Below, in pieces: positions 1 through 7,807 of a stretch of DNA of 64,000 bases. The DNA lies in assembly GCA_016704445.1 (NCBI GenBank), contig JADJAE010000009.1:169347-233346 (forward strand), given 5' to 3'. A program made the position numbers and the translations under genes. How positions within the stretch are numbered: the stretch's first letter is position 1; each line of letters opens with the position of its first letter. The DNA is from Deltaproteobacteria bacterium (lineage in GTDB: Bacteria; Myxococcota_A; Polyangia; Polyangiales; Ga0077539). The notes below the pieces were generated by a model that saw only the letters and a program-made list of their open reading frames with translations, was not told the DNA's origin and did not search any database.

Positions 1-665
1 CCGAGCACCCGGACGCGCGAGGGCAGCCCGCGGAGCACCGCGCGGTTGGTGTAGCTAACGTCGAGGAGCAGATCGAACGACGCCTCGGGCAACCAACGGA
101 GCAGTAGCTCGACCAGCTCGCGGGCCTGCTCGGTCTTGGTGCGGTAGTCGCCGCCGTGGCGCGCGCACTCCTTCTTGCTGCGGTAGAGCCGGAAGAGCAG
201 CGGGATGGCGAAGGGTCGAGGCGAGAAGGGCACCGTCACGACGAGCGCGCAGGTCACCCAGACGTGGCCGAAGGTGAAGGTCTTGCGCTTGCGGGTGGAG
301 CGCACCGCATCGAGGTGCGTGCCGAGGCCGAAGACCGTGGGGCCCTTGTGGGTGCCGAGCGTGTCGTCGATCACGAACTGCAACCGCAGCTTGCGCGCGG
401 AGAGGCGCTCGACGAGCGCCGCGAGCCAGAGCCGGGCGAGGGCGTCGAGGTCCCACCGCCGACGGGAGAAGACGCGGTGGAAGGCCGAGTGCTCCCAGAC
501 GCCCGCGGCGCCGCTGACGACGAGGCACTCGGTGAGGGCGTGGCGCTCGGTGCACAGCACCCACGCCGCCATCAGCAGCAGCCAGCGCGCGAACGTCGCG
601 GCGGTGAACGCGGGGCGGAAGACTTCCAACGCACGTAGGAACGTGCGAGCACTGTCCGTAGGCAC
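1..665 (-). CDS. Transposase, DDE superfamily, N-terminal part (cut by window edge)
   Basis: The minus-strand frame reads about 221 residues without a stop and runs off the left edge. It has the look of IS701-like / DDE_5 transposases: an acidic FVIDDT motif near residue 90, a following GTHLDAVRS...FGHVWVTCALVV stretch, then a basic FRLYRSKKEC segment and LLLDVSYTN as the probable second catalytic Asp. The third acidic residue would lie outside the window. I chose the GTG at 665 because GGAGG sits a few bases upstream; other frames over this region are Arg/Pro-rich shadows. The frame is intact as far as it can be seen, so the element may be complete. The right terminal repeat should lie between 670 and 790, but I could not identify it with confidence. 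Confidence 0.75.
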   Translation of the reverse strand, partial: MPTDSARTFLRALEVFRPAFTAATFARWLLLMAAWVLCTERHALTECLVVSGAAGVWEHSAFHRVFSRRRWDLDALARLWLAALVERLSARKLRLQFVIDDTLGTHKGPTVFGLGTHLDAVRSTRKRKTFTFGHVWVTCALVVTVPFSPRPFAIPLLFRLYRSKKECARHGGDYRTKTEQARELVELLLRWLPEASFDLLLDVSYTNRAVLRGLPSRVRVL

Positions 666-672
666 GGAGCCT

Positions 673-709
673 CCGATCGGTGGGGGTTGTGTGGTAACGC
701 CACCATCGG
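673..709. repeat. Imperfect inverted repeat upstream of the transposase
   Basis: CCGATCGGTGG at 673-683 faces CCACCATCGG at 700-709, giving an imperfect stem with a 16-base spacer just upstream of the transposase start. It could be part of an insertion-sequence end or a hairpin limiting transposase expression. Beyond this, 666-787 shows nothing else I recognise. Confidence 0.3.
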
Positions 710-904
710 TCGGGAGCTCCGGCGCCTCAAGCCCCCCGATCACCGCCCGTCAAGGGCCAAACCTGAGTCAGAGGCGGGAGCGCTGCGTCAGGGGACGCAG
801 GCGGTGGCGGACTCGCGCGCGATGAGGCTGGGGAGGCCTCCGCTCACGGCGAGGGTCACGTAGCCCGAGGCGATGGAGCCGAACGCGCCGTGCATCGGGC
901 AGTC

Positions 905-3900
905 TCAGAAGGTGCTGAAGCCCGAGGTCACGGGGTGCGACGCCGCCGCAGCGGTGAGCGTGGCCGAGCAGTGGTTCGTGCGGTTCGTGGTGAAGCCCGA
1001 GCCGAGCACGCTGGCGAAGGTCTCCGGGAGACCGCGCGCCCCGCCGTCGCCGCAGCACATGGTGCAGCCCCAGGAGAAGAAGAGGCCGGTGCGGCCGCCT
1101 TCGCTGGTGCGCCCCAGGCCCTTCAGCCAGTTGACGGAGTTGCGGTAGAGCACCGGGGCGTGGCCGTCCTGGTGGTAGTCCGCGTCGCCGGTGAGCAGCA
1201 CGATGCGCCCTTGCACGGCCGGACCCCAGGTGGCCTGGGTGTCCTGCGCGGTGCCGTAGAGAGCGCCGCTGCCGCTGCTGCAGTTGCCGCCGTCGATCCA
1301 GATGATGTCGTACGCGGCGAACTGCGCCGCGGTCATCGAGCGCCACATCGCGTCGCTCGCCACCGTGATCACCGTCCCAGCCGGGAACATCGCCGACCCG
1401 CGGGTGTTGCCCGGGCCGTAGATCAGGACGCGCGCCGCCGAGGTGTTGCAGCGCGGGGCGCAGCTCCCGGCCGTGCAGGCGCCGCCGCCGGCGCAGGCCG
1501 TGCCGCAAGCGCCGCAGTTCGTGGACGAGGTCTGCGTGTTGGTCTCGCAGCCGTCCGTCGGCATCGCGTTGCAGTCGCCGAAGCCCGTGTTGCACGAGGC
1601 CACTCGGCACGCGCCCGACGAGCACACGCCCACGCCATTGGAGATGGAGCAGACGGTGCCGCAGGCGCCGCAGTTGGTGAGCGAGGTGCCGGTGTTGACC
1701 TCGCAGCCGTTGGCCGCGTTGCCGTCGCAGTCGGCGAAGCCGGCGTTGCAGACGAAGCCGCAGCGCGAGCCCGCGCAGGACGACGACGCGTTGGCGCGGG
1801 CAGGGCACACGGTGCCGCAGGCGCCGCAGTTGCTCGGGTCGGTGGCGACGTTGGTGCAGCTACCCGAGCAGTTGGTGAGGCCGGCCGCGCAGGTCACCAC
1901 GCAGCGACCCGCGGAGCAGACCTGGCCACCCGGGCAGGTGGTGCCGCAGACGCCGCAGTTGTTGAGGTCGGTCTGCAGGTCGCGGCAGGTGCCCGAGCAG
2001 TTGGTCTGCCCGGCCGGGCACACCAGGGTGCAGGTGCCGGCCACGCAGCTCTGGCCGGACGCGCAGACGCGCCCGCAGACGCCGCAGTTGCTCACGTCCG
2101 ACGTGATGTCGCGGCAGGTCGTGCCGCAGGCCGTGAGGCCCGCCGCGCAGCTCGTCACGCAGGCCGAGCCCGCGCAGATCTGCCCCGCGGGGCACACGGT
2201 GCCGCAGGCGCCGCAGTTGTTGCGGTCGGACACGAGGTTGACGCACGTGGAGCCGCAGGCCGTCTGGCCGATCGGGCACGTGATCACGCAAGCGCCCGCC
2301 GTGCAGACCTGACCCGACGGGCAGGTGGTGCCGCAGGCGCCGCAGTTGGTGCGGTCGTTCTGGAGGTCACGGCAGATGCCCGAGCAGTTGCTGAGGCCCG
2401 CGCCGCAGGTGACCGAGCAGGCCCCCGCCACGCAGGCCTGGCCGGCGGCGCACACCCGGCCGCAGGCGCCGCAGTTGGTGTTGTCGTTGCCGAGGTCGCG
2501 GCAGGTGCCGCCGCAGGCCGTGAGGCCCATCTGGCAGGTGACCACGCAGGCGCCGGCCTGGCAGATCTGGCCGCCCGGGCAGACGGTGCCGCACGAGCCG
2601 CAGTGGTTGTTGTCCGTCTGGAGGTCGCGGCAGGTGCCGCCGCAGTTCGAGAGGCCCGTGCCGCAGGAGACGCGGCACATGCCGCCGTTGCACACCTGGC
2701 CCGAGGGGCAGGCGGTGCCGCAGGCGCCGCAGTGGCTGATGTCGGTCTGCAGGTCGCGGCAGACGCCCGAGCACGCGGTCTGCCCCTGGAGGCACGACAC
2801 CACGCAGCGCCCCGCGGCGCACGCCTGACCCGAGGGGCAGTTGGTGCCGCAGGCGCCGCAGTTGACGCGGTCGGTCTGAAGGTCGCGGCAGACGCCCATG
2901 CAGTCCGTGAGGCCGGTGCCGCACGAGACCACGCAGGCCGCGTTCGAGCACACCCGGCCCGCGGGGCAGGCCGTGCCGCAGGCGGCGCAGTTGTTCACGT
3001 CGGTCTGCAGGTCGCGGCAGACGCCGCCGCAGTTGGTGGTACCCGCGCCACAGGAGACACGGCACATGCCGCCGGAGCACACCTGGCCCGCGGCGCAGGC
3101 GATGCCGCAGCCACCGCAGTGGGCGACGTCGCTCGCGAGGTCGCGGCAGACGCCCGTGCAGTTGGTGAGACCCTCGAGGCAGGACACCTGGCAGCGTCCC
3201 GCGGAGCAGACCTGGCCCGCGGCGCAGGCGGTGCCGCACATGCCGCAGTTGGCGCGGTCGGTGTCGAGGTCGCGGCAGACGTTGCTGCAGTTGGTGAGGC
3301 CGCCGCCGCACGAGACGGTGCAGGCGCCGCGCGAGCAGACCTGGCCGGCCGCGCAGGCCGTGCCGCAGGCGCCGCAGTTGGCGTTGTCGGTCTGGGTGTC
3401 GCGGCAGACGCCCGAGCAGTTGGTGGTGCCGGCGCCGCAGGAGACGACGCAGGCGCCCATGGAGCAGACCTGGCCGGCCGCGCAGGCGGTGCCGCAGGCG
3501 CCGCAGTGGGCGTTGTCCGTCTGGAGGTCGCGGCAGGTGCCCGAGCAGTCCGCGGTGCCCGCGCTGCAAGAGACCTGACACATCCCGCGAGAGCAGACCT
3601 GGCCGGGCATGCAGCGGGTGCCGCAGGCGCCGCAGTTGTTCACGTCGGTCTGGACGTCACGGCAGACGTTCTCGCAGCTCGTGAGGCCGCCGCCGCAGGA
3701 GACGACGCAGCGGCCCGCGGTGCAGACCTCGCCGGACCCGCACGCGTTGCCGCAGGCGCCGCAGCCGAGGCGGTCGCTGGTGACGTCACGGCAGACGCCC
3801 ATGCAGTCGGTGAAGCCCGCGCCGCAGGTCGTACGGCAGGCGCCGCGGACGCAGAACTGTCCGAAGGGGCACGCGTTGCCGCAGCTTCCGCAGTTACTGA

Positions 3901-4597
3901 TGTCGTTGCTGGTGTCCGAGCAGATCTCGCCGGGCATTCCGCCGTCGGCCGCCGGTGCGGGGCACTGGACCGAAAGCTCCGGGCACCGGATGCGGCAGCG
4001 GCCGGCCTGGCAGGAGAAGCCCTCCTCGCAGGTGTTTCCGCAGGCGCCGCAGTCGAAGCGGTCGGCCTGCAGGTCGGCGCAGTAGCGCTCGCCGCCGCCG
4101 TCCATGCCCGCGCCGCCGCGGGTGCACTCGGTCGTGGTGCCGGTGCACATGAACGTGCACGCGCCGTTGGCGCAGACCTGGTTGGTGCCGCAGGCCATCC
4201 CGCAGGCGCCGCAGTTCGCCCGGTCGGTGCGGACGGATACGCACGCGAGGCCCGCGCCGGCGTCGCCGGCCGAGCGGCACAGCGTCTCGCCGGTCCCACA
4301 GTCCGGCACGCAGGCGCCGTTCTGACAGACGTTGCCCGTGGAGCACGAGCGCCCGCAGGCGCCGCAGTTCTCCCGGTCGGTGCGCGGGTCGGCGCAGCGC
4401 TGGTTGCACGACAGCAGGGGCGACGGGCACACCGACGCGTCCATGCTGGCGTCCGCGGTGACGTCGACGGTCGCGTCGCGGCGCTCCGTGCCACCGACGA
4501 CCGATGCGCCGTCACAGCCAGCAGCGACGAGCGCCGCAGCGAAAAGTATCCATTTGTACGATAGGCGAGACTCTCCTCCAATGCGGTCGATCCGCAG
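905..4597 (-). CDS. Large lipoprotein with 22 Cys-rich tandem repeats and a C-terminal globular domain
   Basis: A hydrophobic leader ends in the lipobox LVAAGC, followed by an Asp/Thr-rich linker and 22 tandem Cys-rich units. Units 5-19 are each 43 residues with eight Cys, in the pattern C-x3-C-x9-C-x2-C-x3-C-x5-C-x4-C-x3-C around the core NCGACGT. The roughly 180-residue C-terminal domain (from ARVLIYGPG) has alternating beta/alpha character and is not recognised. Myxobacterial surface proteins often carry such disulfide-rich repeats, so a surface or adhesion role is inferred. The start is uncertain: no ATG, GTG or TTG precedes the leader in frame; CTG at 4597 and ATT at 4582 are the only close candidates. 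The frame stops at TGA 907-905, yet continues for 38 more codons, nearly all ending in G or C, to TGA 790-788. The stop may therefore be a nonsense change or an error. Confidence 0.75.
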   Translation of the reverse strand: MRIDRIGGESRLSYKWILFAAALVAAGCDGASVVGGTERRDATVDVTADASMDASVCPSPLLSCNQRCADPRTDRENCGACGRSCSTGNVCQNGACVPDCGTGETLCRSAGDAGAGLACVSVRTDRANCGACGMACGTNQVCANGACTFMCTGTTTECTRGGAGMDGGGERYCADLQADRFDCGACGNTCEEGFSCQAGRCRIRCPELSVQCPAPAADGGMPGEICSDTSNDISNCGSCGNACPFGQFCVRGACRTTCGAGFTDCMGVCRDVTSDRLGCGACGNACGSGEVCTAGRCVVSCGGGLTSCENVCRDVQTDVNNCGACGTRCMPGQVCSRGMCQVSCSAGTADCSGTCRDLQTDNAHCGACGTACAAGQVCSMGACVVSCGAGTTNCSGVCRDTQTDNANCGACGTACAAGQVCSRGACTVSCGGGLTNCSNVCRDLDTDRANCGMCGTACAAGQVCSAGRCQVSCLEGLTNCTGVCRDLASDVAHCGGCGIACAAGQVCSGGMCRVSCGAGTTNCGGVCRDLQTDVNNCAACGTACPAGRVCSNAACVVSCGTGLTDCMGVCRDLQTDRVNCGACGTNCPSGQACAAGRCVVSCLQGQTACSGVCRDLQTDISHCGACGTACPSGQVCNGGMCRVSCGTGLSNCGGTCRDLQTDNNHCGSCGTVCPGGQICQAGACVVTCQMGLTACGGTCRDLGNDNTNCGACGRVCAAGQACVAGACSVTCGAGLSNCSGICRDLQNDRTNCGACGTTCPSGQVCTAGACVITCPIGQTACGSTCVNLVSDRNNCGACGTVCPAGQICAGSACVTSCAAGLTACGTTCRDITSDVSNCGVCGRVCASGQSCVAGTCTLVCPAGQTNCSGTCRDLQTDLNNCGVCGTTCPGGQVCSAGRCVVTCAAGLTNCSGSCTNVATDPSNCGACGTVCPARANASSSCAGSRCGFVCNAGFADCDGNAANGCEVNTGTSLTNCGACGTVCSISNGVGVCSSGACRVASCNTGFGDCNAMPTDGCETNTQTSSTNCGACGTACAGGGACTAGSCAPRCNTSAARVLIYGPGNTRGSAMFPAGTVITVASDAMWRSMTAAQFAAYDIIWIDGGNCSSGSGALYGTAQDTQATWGPAVQGRIVLLTGDADYHQDGHAPVLYRNSVNWLKGLGRTSEGGRTGLFFSWGCTMCCGDGGARGLPETFASVLGSGFTTNRTNHCSATLTAAAASHPVTSGFSTF
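1450..4428 (-). repeat. Coding tandem repeats, 22 units of about 43 codons
   Basis: The repeats encode the Cys-rich units of the surrounding lipoprotein. The 15 central units (about 1893-3828) keep an exact 129-base period. The four first and three last units are longer and more divergent, which suggests expansion by recombination or slippage within the middle of the array. Confidence 0.85.
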
Positions 4598-4727
4598 TGT
4601 CCGGCAGTCTCTGCAAGTTCGGCGACGATGTCGAAGGCATAGATGTCCCCGCCGCACATCCGGGTGATGGCCCACAGTGTGGGTCCGAAGCCGTGGAGAA
4701 AGCGGGGGAGCGGCGAGGGGCGGGGTG

Positions 4728-4733
4728 TACCCT
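4728..4733 (+). promoter_or_regulatory. Possible -10 element (TACCCT) of a leaderless transcript
   Basis: TACCCT ends 8 bases before GTG 4742, which is directly followed by ATG 4745 of the AI-2E family gene. No Shine-Dalgarno sequence is visible, and the region between this gene and the divergent Cys-rich lipoprotein gene is about 150 bases. Confidence 0.35.
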
Positions 4734-4744
4734 CCGGCGCCGTG

Positions 4745-5932
4745 ATGCGAATGGTGTTCACCGACCGCAACGTGCGGCGGATCTTCGTCCTGGCGCTCTT
4801 CCTCGGGCTGCTCTACGCCTTCCGGCACCTGGCGGTGCTGCTGGTGTTCTTCGTGCTGTTCGAGCGGGCGCTCGGGGCGGGCGCGAAGTGGCTCAACGCG
4901 CGCTTCCAGGTGCCCATCGCGCTGGCCGTGCTGGGGCAGGTGGTGCTCGCTACCTGCGCCGTAGCGCTGCTGTCCTTCCTCGGATACACGCGGGTCGTCC
5001 CGGCGGTGCCGCAGCTCAGGTCGGAGCTCGAGGGGCAGTTTCACCACCTGCGCGAGTGGCTTCACGCGCGGGGCTGGGAGCACACGGTCAGCGAGCACGC
5101 GTCGCAGGGGCTCGAGCGCGCCCAGCACTACGCCGGCAACGTGGTGGGCTTCCTCGGATCGGTCGGCAAGAGCGCCATCTACGTGCTGATCGGGCTCATC
5201 CTGTCGGTGGTCTTCCTCATCGAAAACCGCGAGCTGGAGCGCTGGCGCGAGTCCCTGGGCGAGGACTCCCCGCCGCGCATCATGATGCGGTACTTCAGCT
5301 ACCTCTGCGACGCGATCGCCATCACCGCCAAGCTCCAGGTGATCGTCGCGCTCGTGAACACGCTGCTCACGCTGCCGGTGCTGCTGCTGATGCGCTTCCC
5401 GAGCATCCCGGCGCTGATGGTGTTCCTCTTCGTGATGGGCTTGATCCCGGTGGTGGGCGGGGTCGTGTCGGGCGCCGTGATGGCGGTGCTGGCCTACACG
5501 CACAAGGGCATGGTCGGCGTCGGGGTGTTCTTCGCGAGCACCTTCGTGCTGCACAAGATCGAGAGCTACTACCTCTCGCCGCGGCTGACGGCCCAGCACG
5601 TGAAGCTGCCGGGCTTCGTGATCATCACGTCGCTCATCCTCTTCGAGCACCTGTTCGGCCTCGTGGGCTTGTTCCTCTCCTTCCCGAGCCTCTACGTGGC
5701 GGCCAAGATCCGCGAGAGCTGGGCCGACGCCGAGCGGGAGCACGAGGACGAGGCACGGCTCAGCGGGATGATGCGCATCTCGCGAGCCCCCGGCGCCGCG
5801 GGCGCGTTAGTCAGTCGCCGAAGAGGCTCCCCTGCCGGGTCGGCCGCCGGAAGGTCTTCTCGCCCTCGTCCTCGCCCGCCTCGCTCTCGTTCATCCCCAG
5901 GCGTCGGCACTGCGCCTCGAAGAGGCCGGTGA
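4745..5932 (+). CDS. AI-2E family transporter (PerM/TqsA-type permease)
   Basis: The protein is 395 residues with about eight hydrophobic helices. Its arrangement is typical of the AI-2E transporter family (Pfam PF01594): an N-terminal helix pair after a basic start, a soluble loop (about residues 85-140), then a helical block including the glycine-rich segment with PVVGGVVSG. Substrates in this family vary (autoinducer-2 export, Na+/H+ or small-molecule efflux) and cannot be told from sequence. ATG 4745 (or GTG 4742) was chosen because the upstream frame is not protein-like. The C-terminal Arg/Ser/Pro-rich tail from about residue 355 overlaps the convergent radical SAM gene by 122 bases. It looks like read-through past the natural end, so a small indel near 5,800 is possible. 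Confidence 0.85.
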   Translation: MRMVFTDRNVRRIFVLALFLGLLYAFRHLAVLLVFFVLFERALGAGAKWLNARFQVPIALAVLGQVVLATCAVALLSFLGYTRVVPAVPQLRSELEGQFHHLREWLHARGWEHTVSEHASQGLERAQHYAGNVVGFLGSVGKSAIYVLIGLILSVVFLIENRELERWRESLGEDSPPRIMMRYFSYLCDAIAITAKLQVIVALVNTLLTLPVLLLMRFPSIPALMVFLFVMGLIPVVGGVVSGAVMAVLAYTHKGMVGVGVFFASTFVLHKIESYYLSPRLTAQHVKLPGFVIITSLILFEHLFGLVGLFLSFPSLYVAAKIRESWADAEREHEDEARLSGMMRISRAPGAAGALVSRRRGSPAGSAAGRSSRPRPRPPRSRSSPGVGTAPRRGR

Positions 5933-6836
5933 TGGCCTCCCAGCGAGGGCCGCTGCCGCGCATCCGGCTGCCGAAGCGAGGGTCGTTCTTGCGCCCTCCC
6001 CGGAGCTCCACGATGGCGTGACCGATGCGCCTCGCCCGGTCGGGGAAGGCCTCCGCCATGCGCTCCTCGAAGACCGGCAGCACCTCCGCGGGCAGCCGCA
6101 CCATCTGCATGAAGGCCCGCCGCGCGCCGTGGGCGTGGGCCATGGAGAGCACCCTCGCGGCCTGGTCGTCGTTGAGCCCGGGGATGATCGGCGCCACCGC
6201 CACGCCGCAGTCGACGCCCGCGTCGGTGAGCACCCGCAGCGACTCCAGCCGACGCGCCACCGAGGAGGCCCAGGGCTCCACCGCGCGCGCCTGCGCCTCG
6301 TCGGCGAAGGCGAGGCTCACGAACACCCGCACCGCTGCGACCTTCGCGAGGGCCGCGAGCAGCGCCGCGTCGCGCTGCACCAGGGCGCTCTTGGTGATGA
6401 TCGCGACCGGGTTGCGGTACTCCAGGCAGAGCTCGAGGCAGCGGCGGGTGAGCTGGTAGGTCGCCTCGATGGGCTGGTAGCAGTCGGTGTTGCCCGAGAA
6501 GGTGATGGCCCCGCCGTCCCAGCTCTTCTTCTCGAAGGCGGCCTTCAAGAGCGCCGGGGCGTTGGTCTTCACGACGATCTTGCGGTCGAAGTCCGTGCCC
6601 GCGCCGAAGCCCAGGTACTGGTGCGAGGTGCGCGCGTAGCAGTAGGCGCAGCCGTGGATGCAGCCGCGGTAGGGGTTGAGGCTCCAGCGGAAGGGGATGT
6701 CCGGGCTGTCGTTGCCCGAGACGATGGAGCGCGCCTCCTCCTCGAAGATCTCCAGCTTCGCCGGCGGGACCTCCTCGAAGTACTCGACCGCGGTGCTGCT
6801 CCAGGGGTTCGGGGGGTTGGAGACCGGGCGCACCAT
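5811..6836 (-). CDS. Radical SAM protein, PA0069/Rv2578c family (SplB-like)
   Basis: The 341-residue protein has the radical SAM cluster motif CX3CX2C (C59, C63, C66 in RGCIHGCAYCYA), then TFSGNTDCYQPIE and a TIM-barrel-like body with APIIPGLND. This matches COG1533 proteins of the PA0069 family. They are distantly related to spore photoproduct lyase, but their substrate is unknown; DNA or nucleotide repair is often suggested. The start ATG lies 12 bases after the stop of the SUMF1-domain gene on the same strand, so the two are probably co-transcribed. The 3' end overlaps the AI-2E gene tail. Confidence 0.85.
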   Translation of the reverse strand: MVRPVSNPPNPWSSTAVEYFEEVPPAKLEIFEEEARSIVSGNDSPDIPFRWSLNPYRGCIHGCAYCYARTSHQYLGFGAGTDFDRKIVVKTNAPALLKAAFEKKSWDGGAITFSGNTDCYQPIEATYQLTRRCLELCLEYRNPVAIITKSALVQRDAALLAALAKVAAVRVFVSLAFADEAQARAVEPWASSVARRLESLRVLTDAGVDCGVAVAPIIPGLNDDQAARVLSMAHAHGARRAFMQMVRLPAEVLPVFEERMAEAFPDRARRIGHAIVELRGGRKNDPRFGSRMRGSGPRWEAITGLFEAQCRRLGMNESEAGEDEGEKTFRRPTRQGSLFGD

Positions 6837-6848
6837 CGCGGCGTCAGT

Positions 6849-7763
6849 CTACGAGCTCGGGTCGTACGCGCAGCGCACGCCGAGGTCGTAGTCATGGAAG
6901 TTGGGGTGCTGCCCCTCCCGGAAGGTGGCGCGCTGCCGCTCGACCTGGTCGTTGTTGAAGCCTCCGCCGCGGGTGACGCGCGCCGAGCCCTCGGCGGGCC
7001 CCGCGGGGTTCTCCTGCAACGCGGCGTCGTAGGAGCGGGCGTACCAGTCCGCGGTCCACTCCCAGACGTTGCCCGAGAGGTCGAGCACGCCGAAGGGTGA
7101 CGCGCCGGTCGGGTGCGTGCCCACGGTGCTCGGGCCGACGCCGCCGCAGCTCTCGCTGCCGAAGGTCCAGTCGAGGCGCTCGCAGCTCGCGGGGTCGTCG
7201 TTGCCCCACGGGTAGCGGCGGCCGTCGGTGCCGCGCGCGGCGAACTCCCACTCGGCCTCGGTGGGCAGCCGGCCGCCCACGTAGCGGCAGAAGGCGTCGG
7301 ACTGGCCCCAGTCGACGCCCGACACGGGCTGCGCGCCCTCCTGCAGCGTCGCCACGGGGCGGGTGCAGGCGCCCGCGCGCACGCAGCGGGTGTACGCGTC
7401 GACGGTGACCTCGGTGCGGTCGAGGCAGTACCCGCGGAGCAGGACGGTGTGCTGCGGGTGCTCGTCGGGCGCGCCCTGTCCCTCGGGGCTGCCCATGGAG
7501 AAGCGGCCGCCTGGGACGTAGAGCGACCCTTCGGGGCAGCGGGGCAGCGTCGCGCGGTCGACCACCGCGGGGGCGCCCGGGCTGCGAGGTGCGGGAGCGT
7601 CCGCCACGCCGCCGTCCGAGGGAGCGCGCTCGCGGAGGGCGATCCAGCGAGGCGCGCCGTCGGCCGCATCGGTGGCGGCCCGGCGGGCGCTGAAGATGCA
7701 GCCGAGCCCGAGGGCGGTGGCGAGGAGAAGGAGGGAGGGGCGGCGTGCGCCAGGAGGGATCAT
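6849..7763 (-). CDS. SUMF1/FGE-fold lipoprotein, probably not a true formylglycine enzyme
   Basis: An N-terminal leader ending in LGLGC makes this a probable lipoprotein. Residues from about 75 onward form a formylglycine-generating-enzyme sulfatase domain (PF03781). Landmarks are VPGGRFSMGS, RLPTEAEWEFAARG, YPWGND, LSGNVWEWTADW, VTRGGGFNND and the terminal LGVRCAY. True FGEs carry a Cys pair in the segment after the GG(G/S) motif. Here that stretch reads GGGFNNDQVERQRATFREG without cysteine, so a structural or ligand-binding role is more likely than Cys oxidation. It is upstream of, and probably co-transcribed with, the radical SAM gene. Confidence 0.85.
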   Translation of the reverse strand: MIPPGARRPSLLLLATALGLGCIFSARRAATDAADGAPRWIALRERAPSDGGVADAPAPRSPGAPAVVDRATLPRCPEGSLYVPGGRFSMGSPEGQGAPDEHPQHTVLLRGYCLDRTEVTVDAYTRCVRAGACTRPVATLQEGAQPVSGVDWGQSDAFCRYVGGRLPTEAEWEFAARGTDGRRYPWGNDDPASCERLDWTFGSESCGGVGPSTVGTHPTGASPFGVLDLSGNVWEWTADWYARSYDAALQENPAGPAEGSARVTRGGGFNNDQVERQRATFREGQHPNFHDYDLGVRCAYDPSS

Positions 7764-7772
7764 CGCCGCGAC

Positions 7773-7778
7773 ACTCTA
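7773..7778 (-). promoter_or_regulatory. Possible -10 element (TAGAGT) of a leaderless transcript
   Basis: On the minus strand TAGAGT ends 9 bases before the ATG at 7763 of the SUMF1-fold lipoprotein gene. The intervening GTCGCGGCG is not a ribosome binding site. The next gene upstream on this strand ends at 7808. Confidence 0.35.
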
Positions 7779-7807
7779 TCGCGGCGATGCGTCGGAGGCA
7801 GCAGCGC

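Noticed and set aside
905..907. TGA in the Cys-rich lipoprotein as a second selenocysteine codon
   Set aside because: No stable hairpin with a small G-containing loop lies 16-37 bases downstream, and Trp is the simplest ancestral residue.
1450..4428. Possible CRISPR-like repeat array
   Set aside because: The 129-base period is uninterrupted coding sequence with conserved cysteine codons; there are no short repeats with unique spacers and no cas genes.
890..4564. 1,224-residue plus-strand open frame, Ala/Arg/Gly/Val-rich
   Set aside because: It is the mirror of the Cys-rich repeats on the other strand; it has no domain, no start signal, and the minus frame has a lipobox and regular cysteines.
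6846..6851. TAGACT as a -10 element before the radical SAM gene
   Set aside because: Its TAG is the stop codon of the upstream SUMF1-fold gene on the same strand, so the match is likely coincidental and the genes are co-transcribed.
6849..7763. Genuine formylglycine-generating enzyme with a nearby sulfatase
   Set aside because: The catalytic cysteine pair is missing and no sulfatase gene is present in the window.
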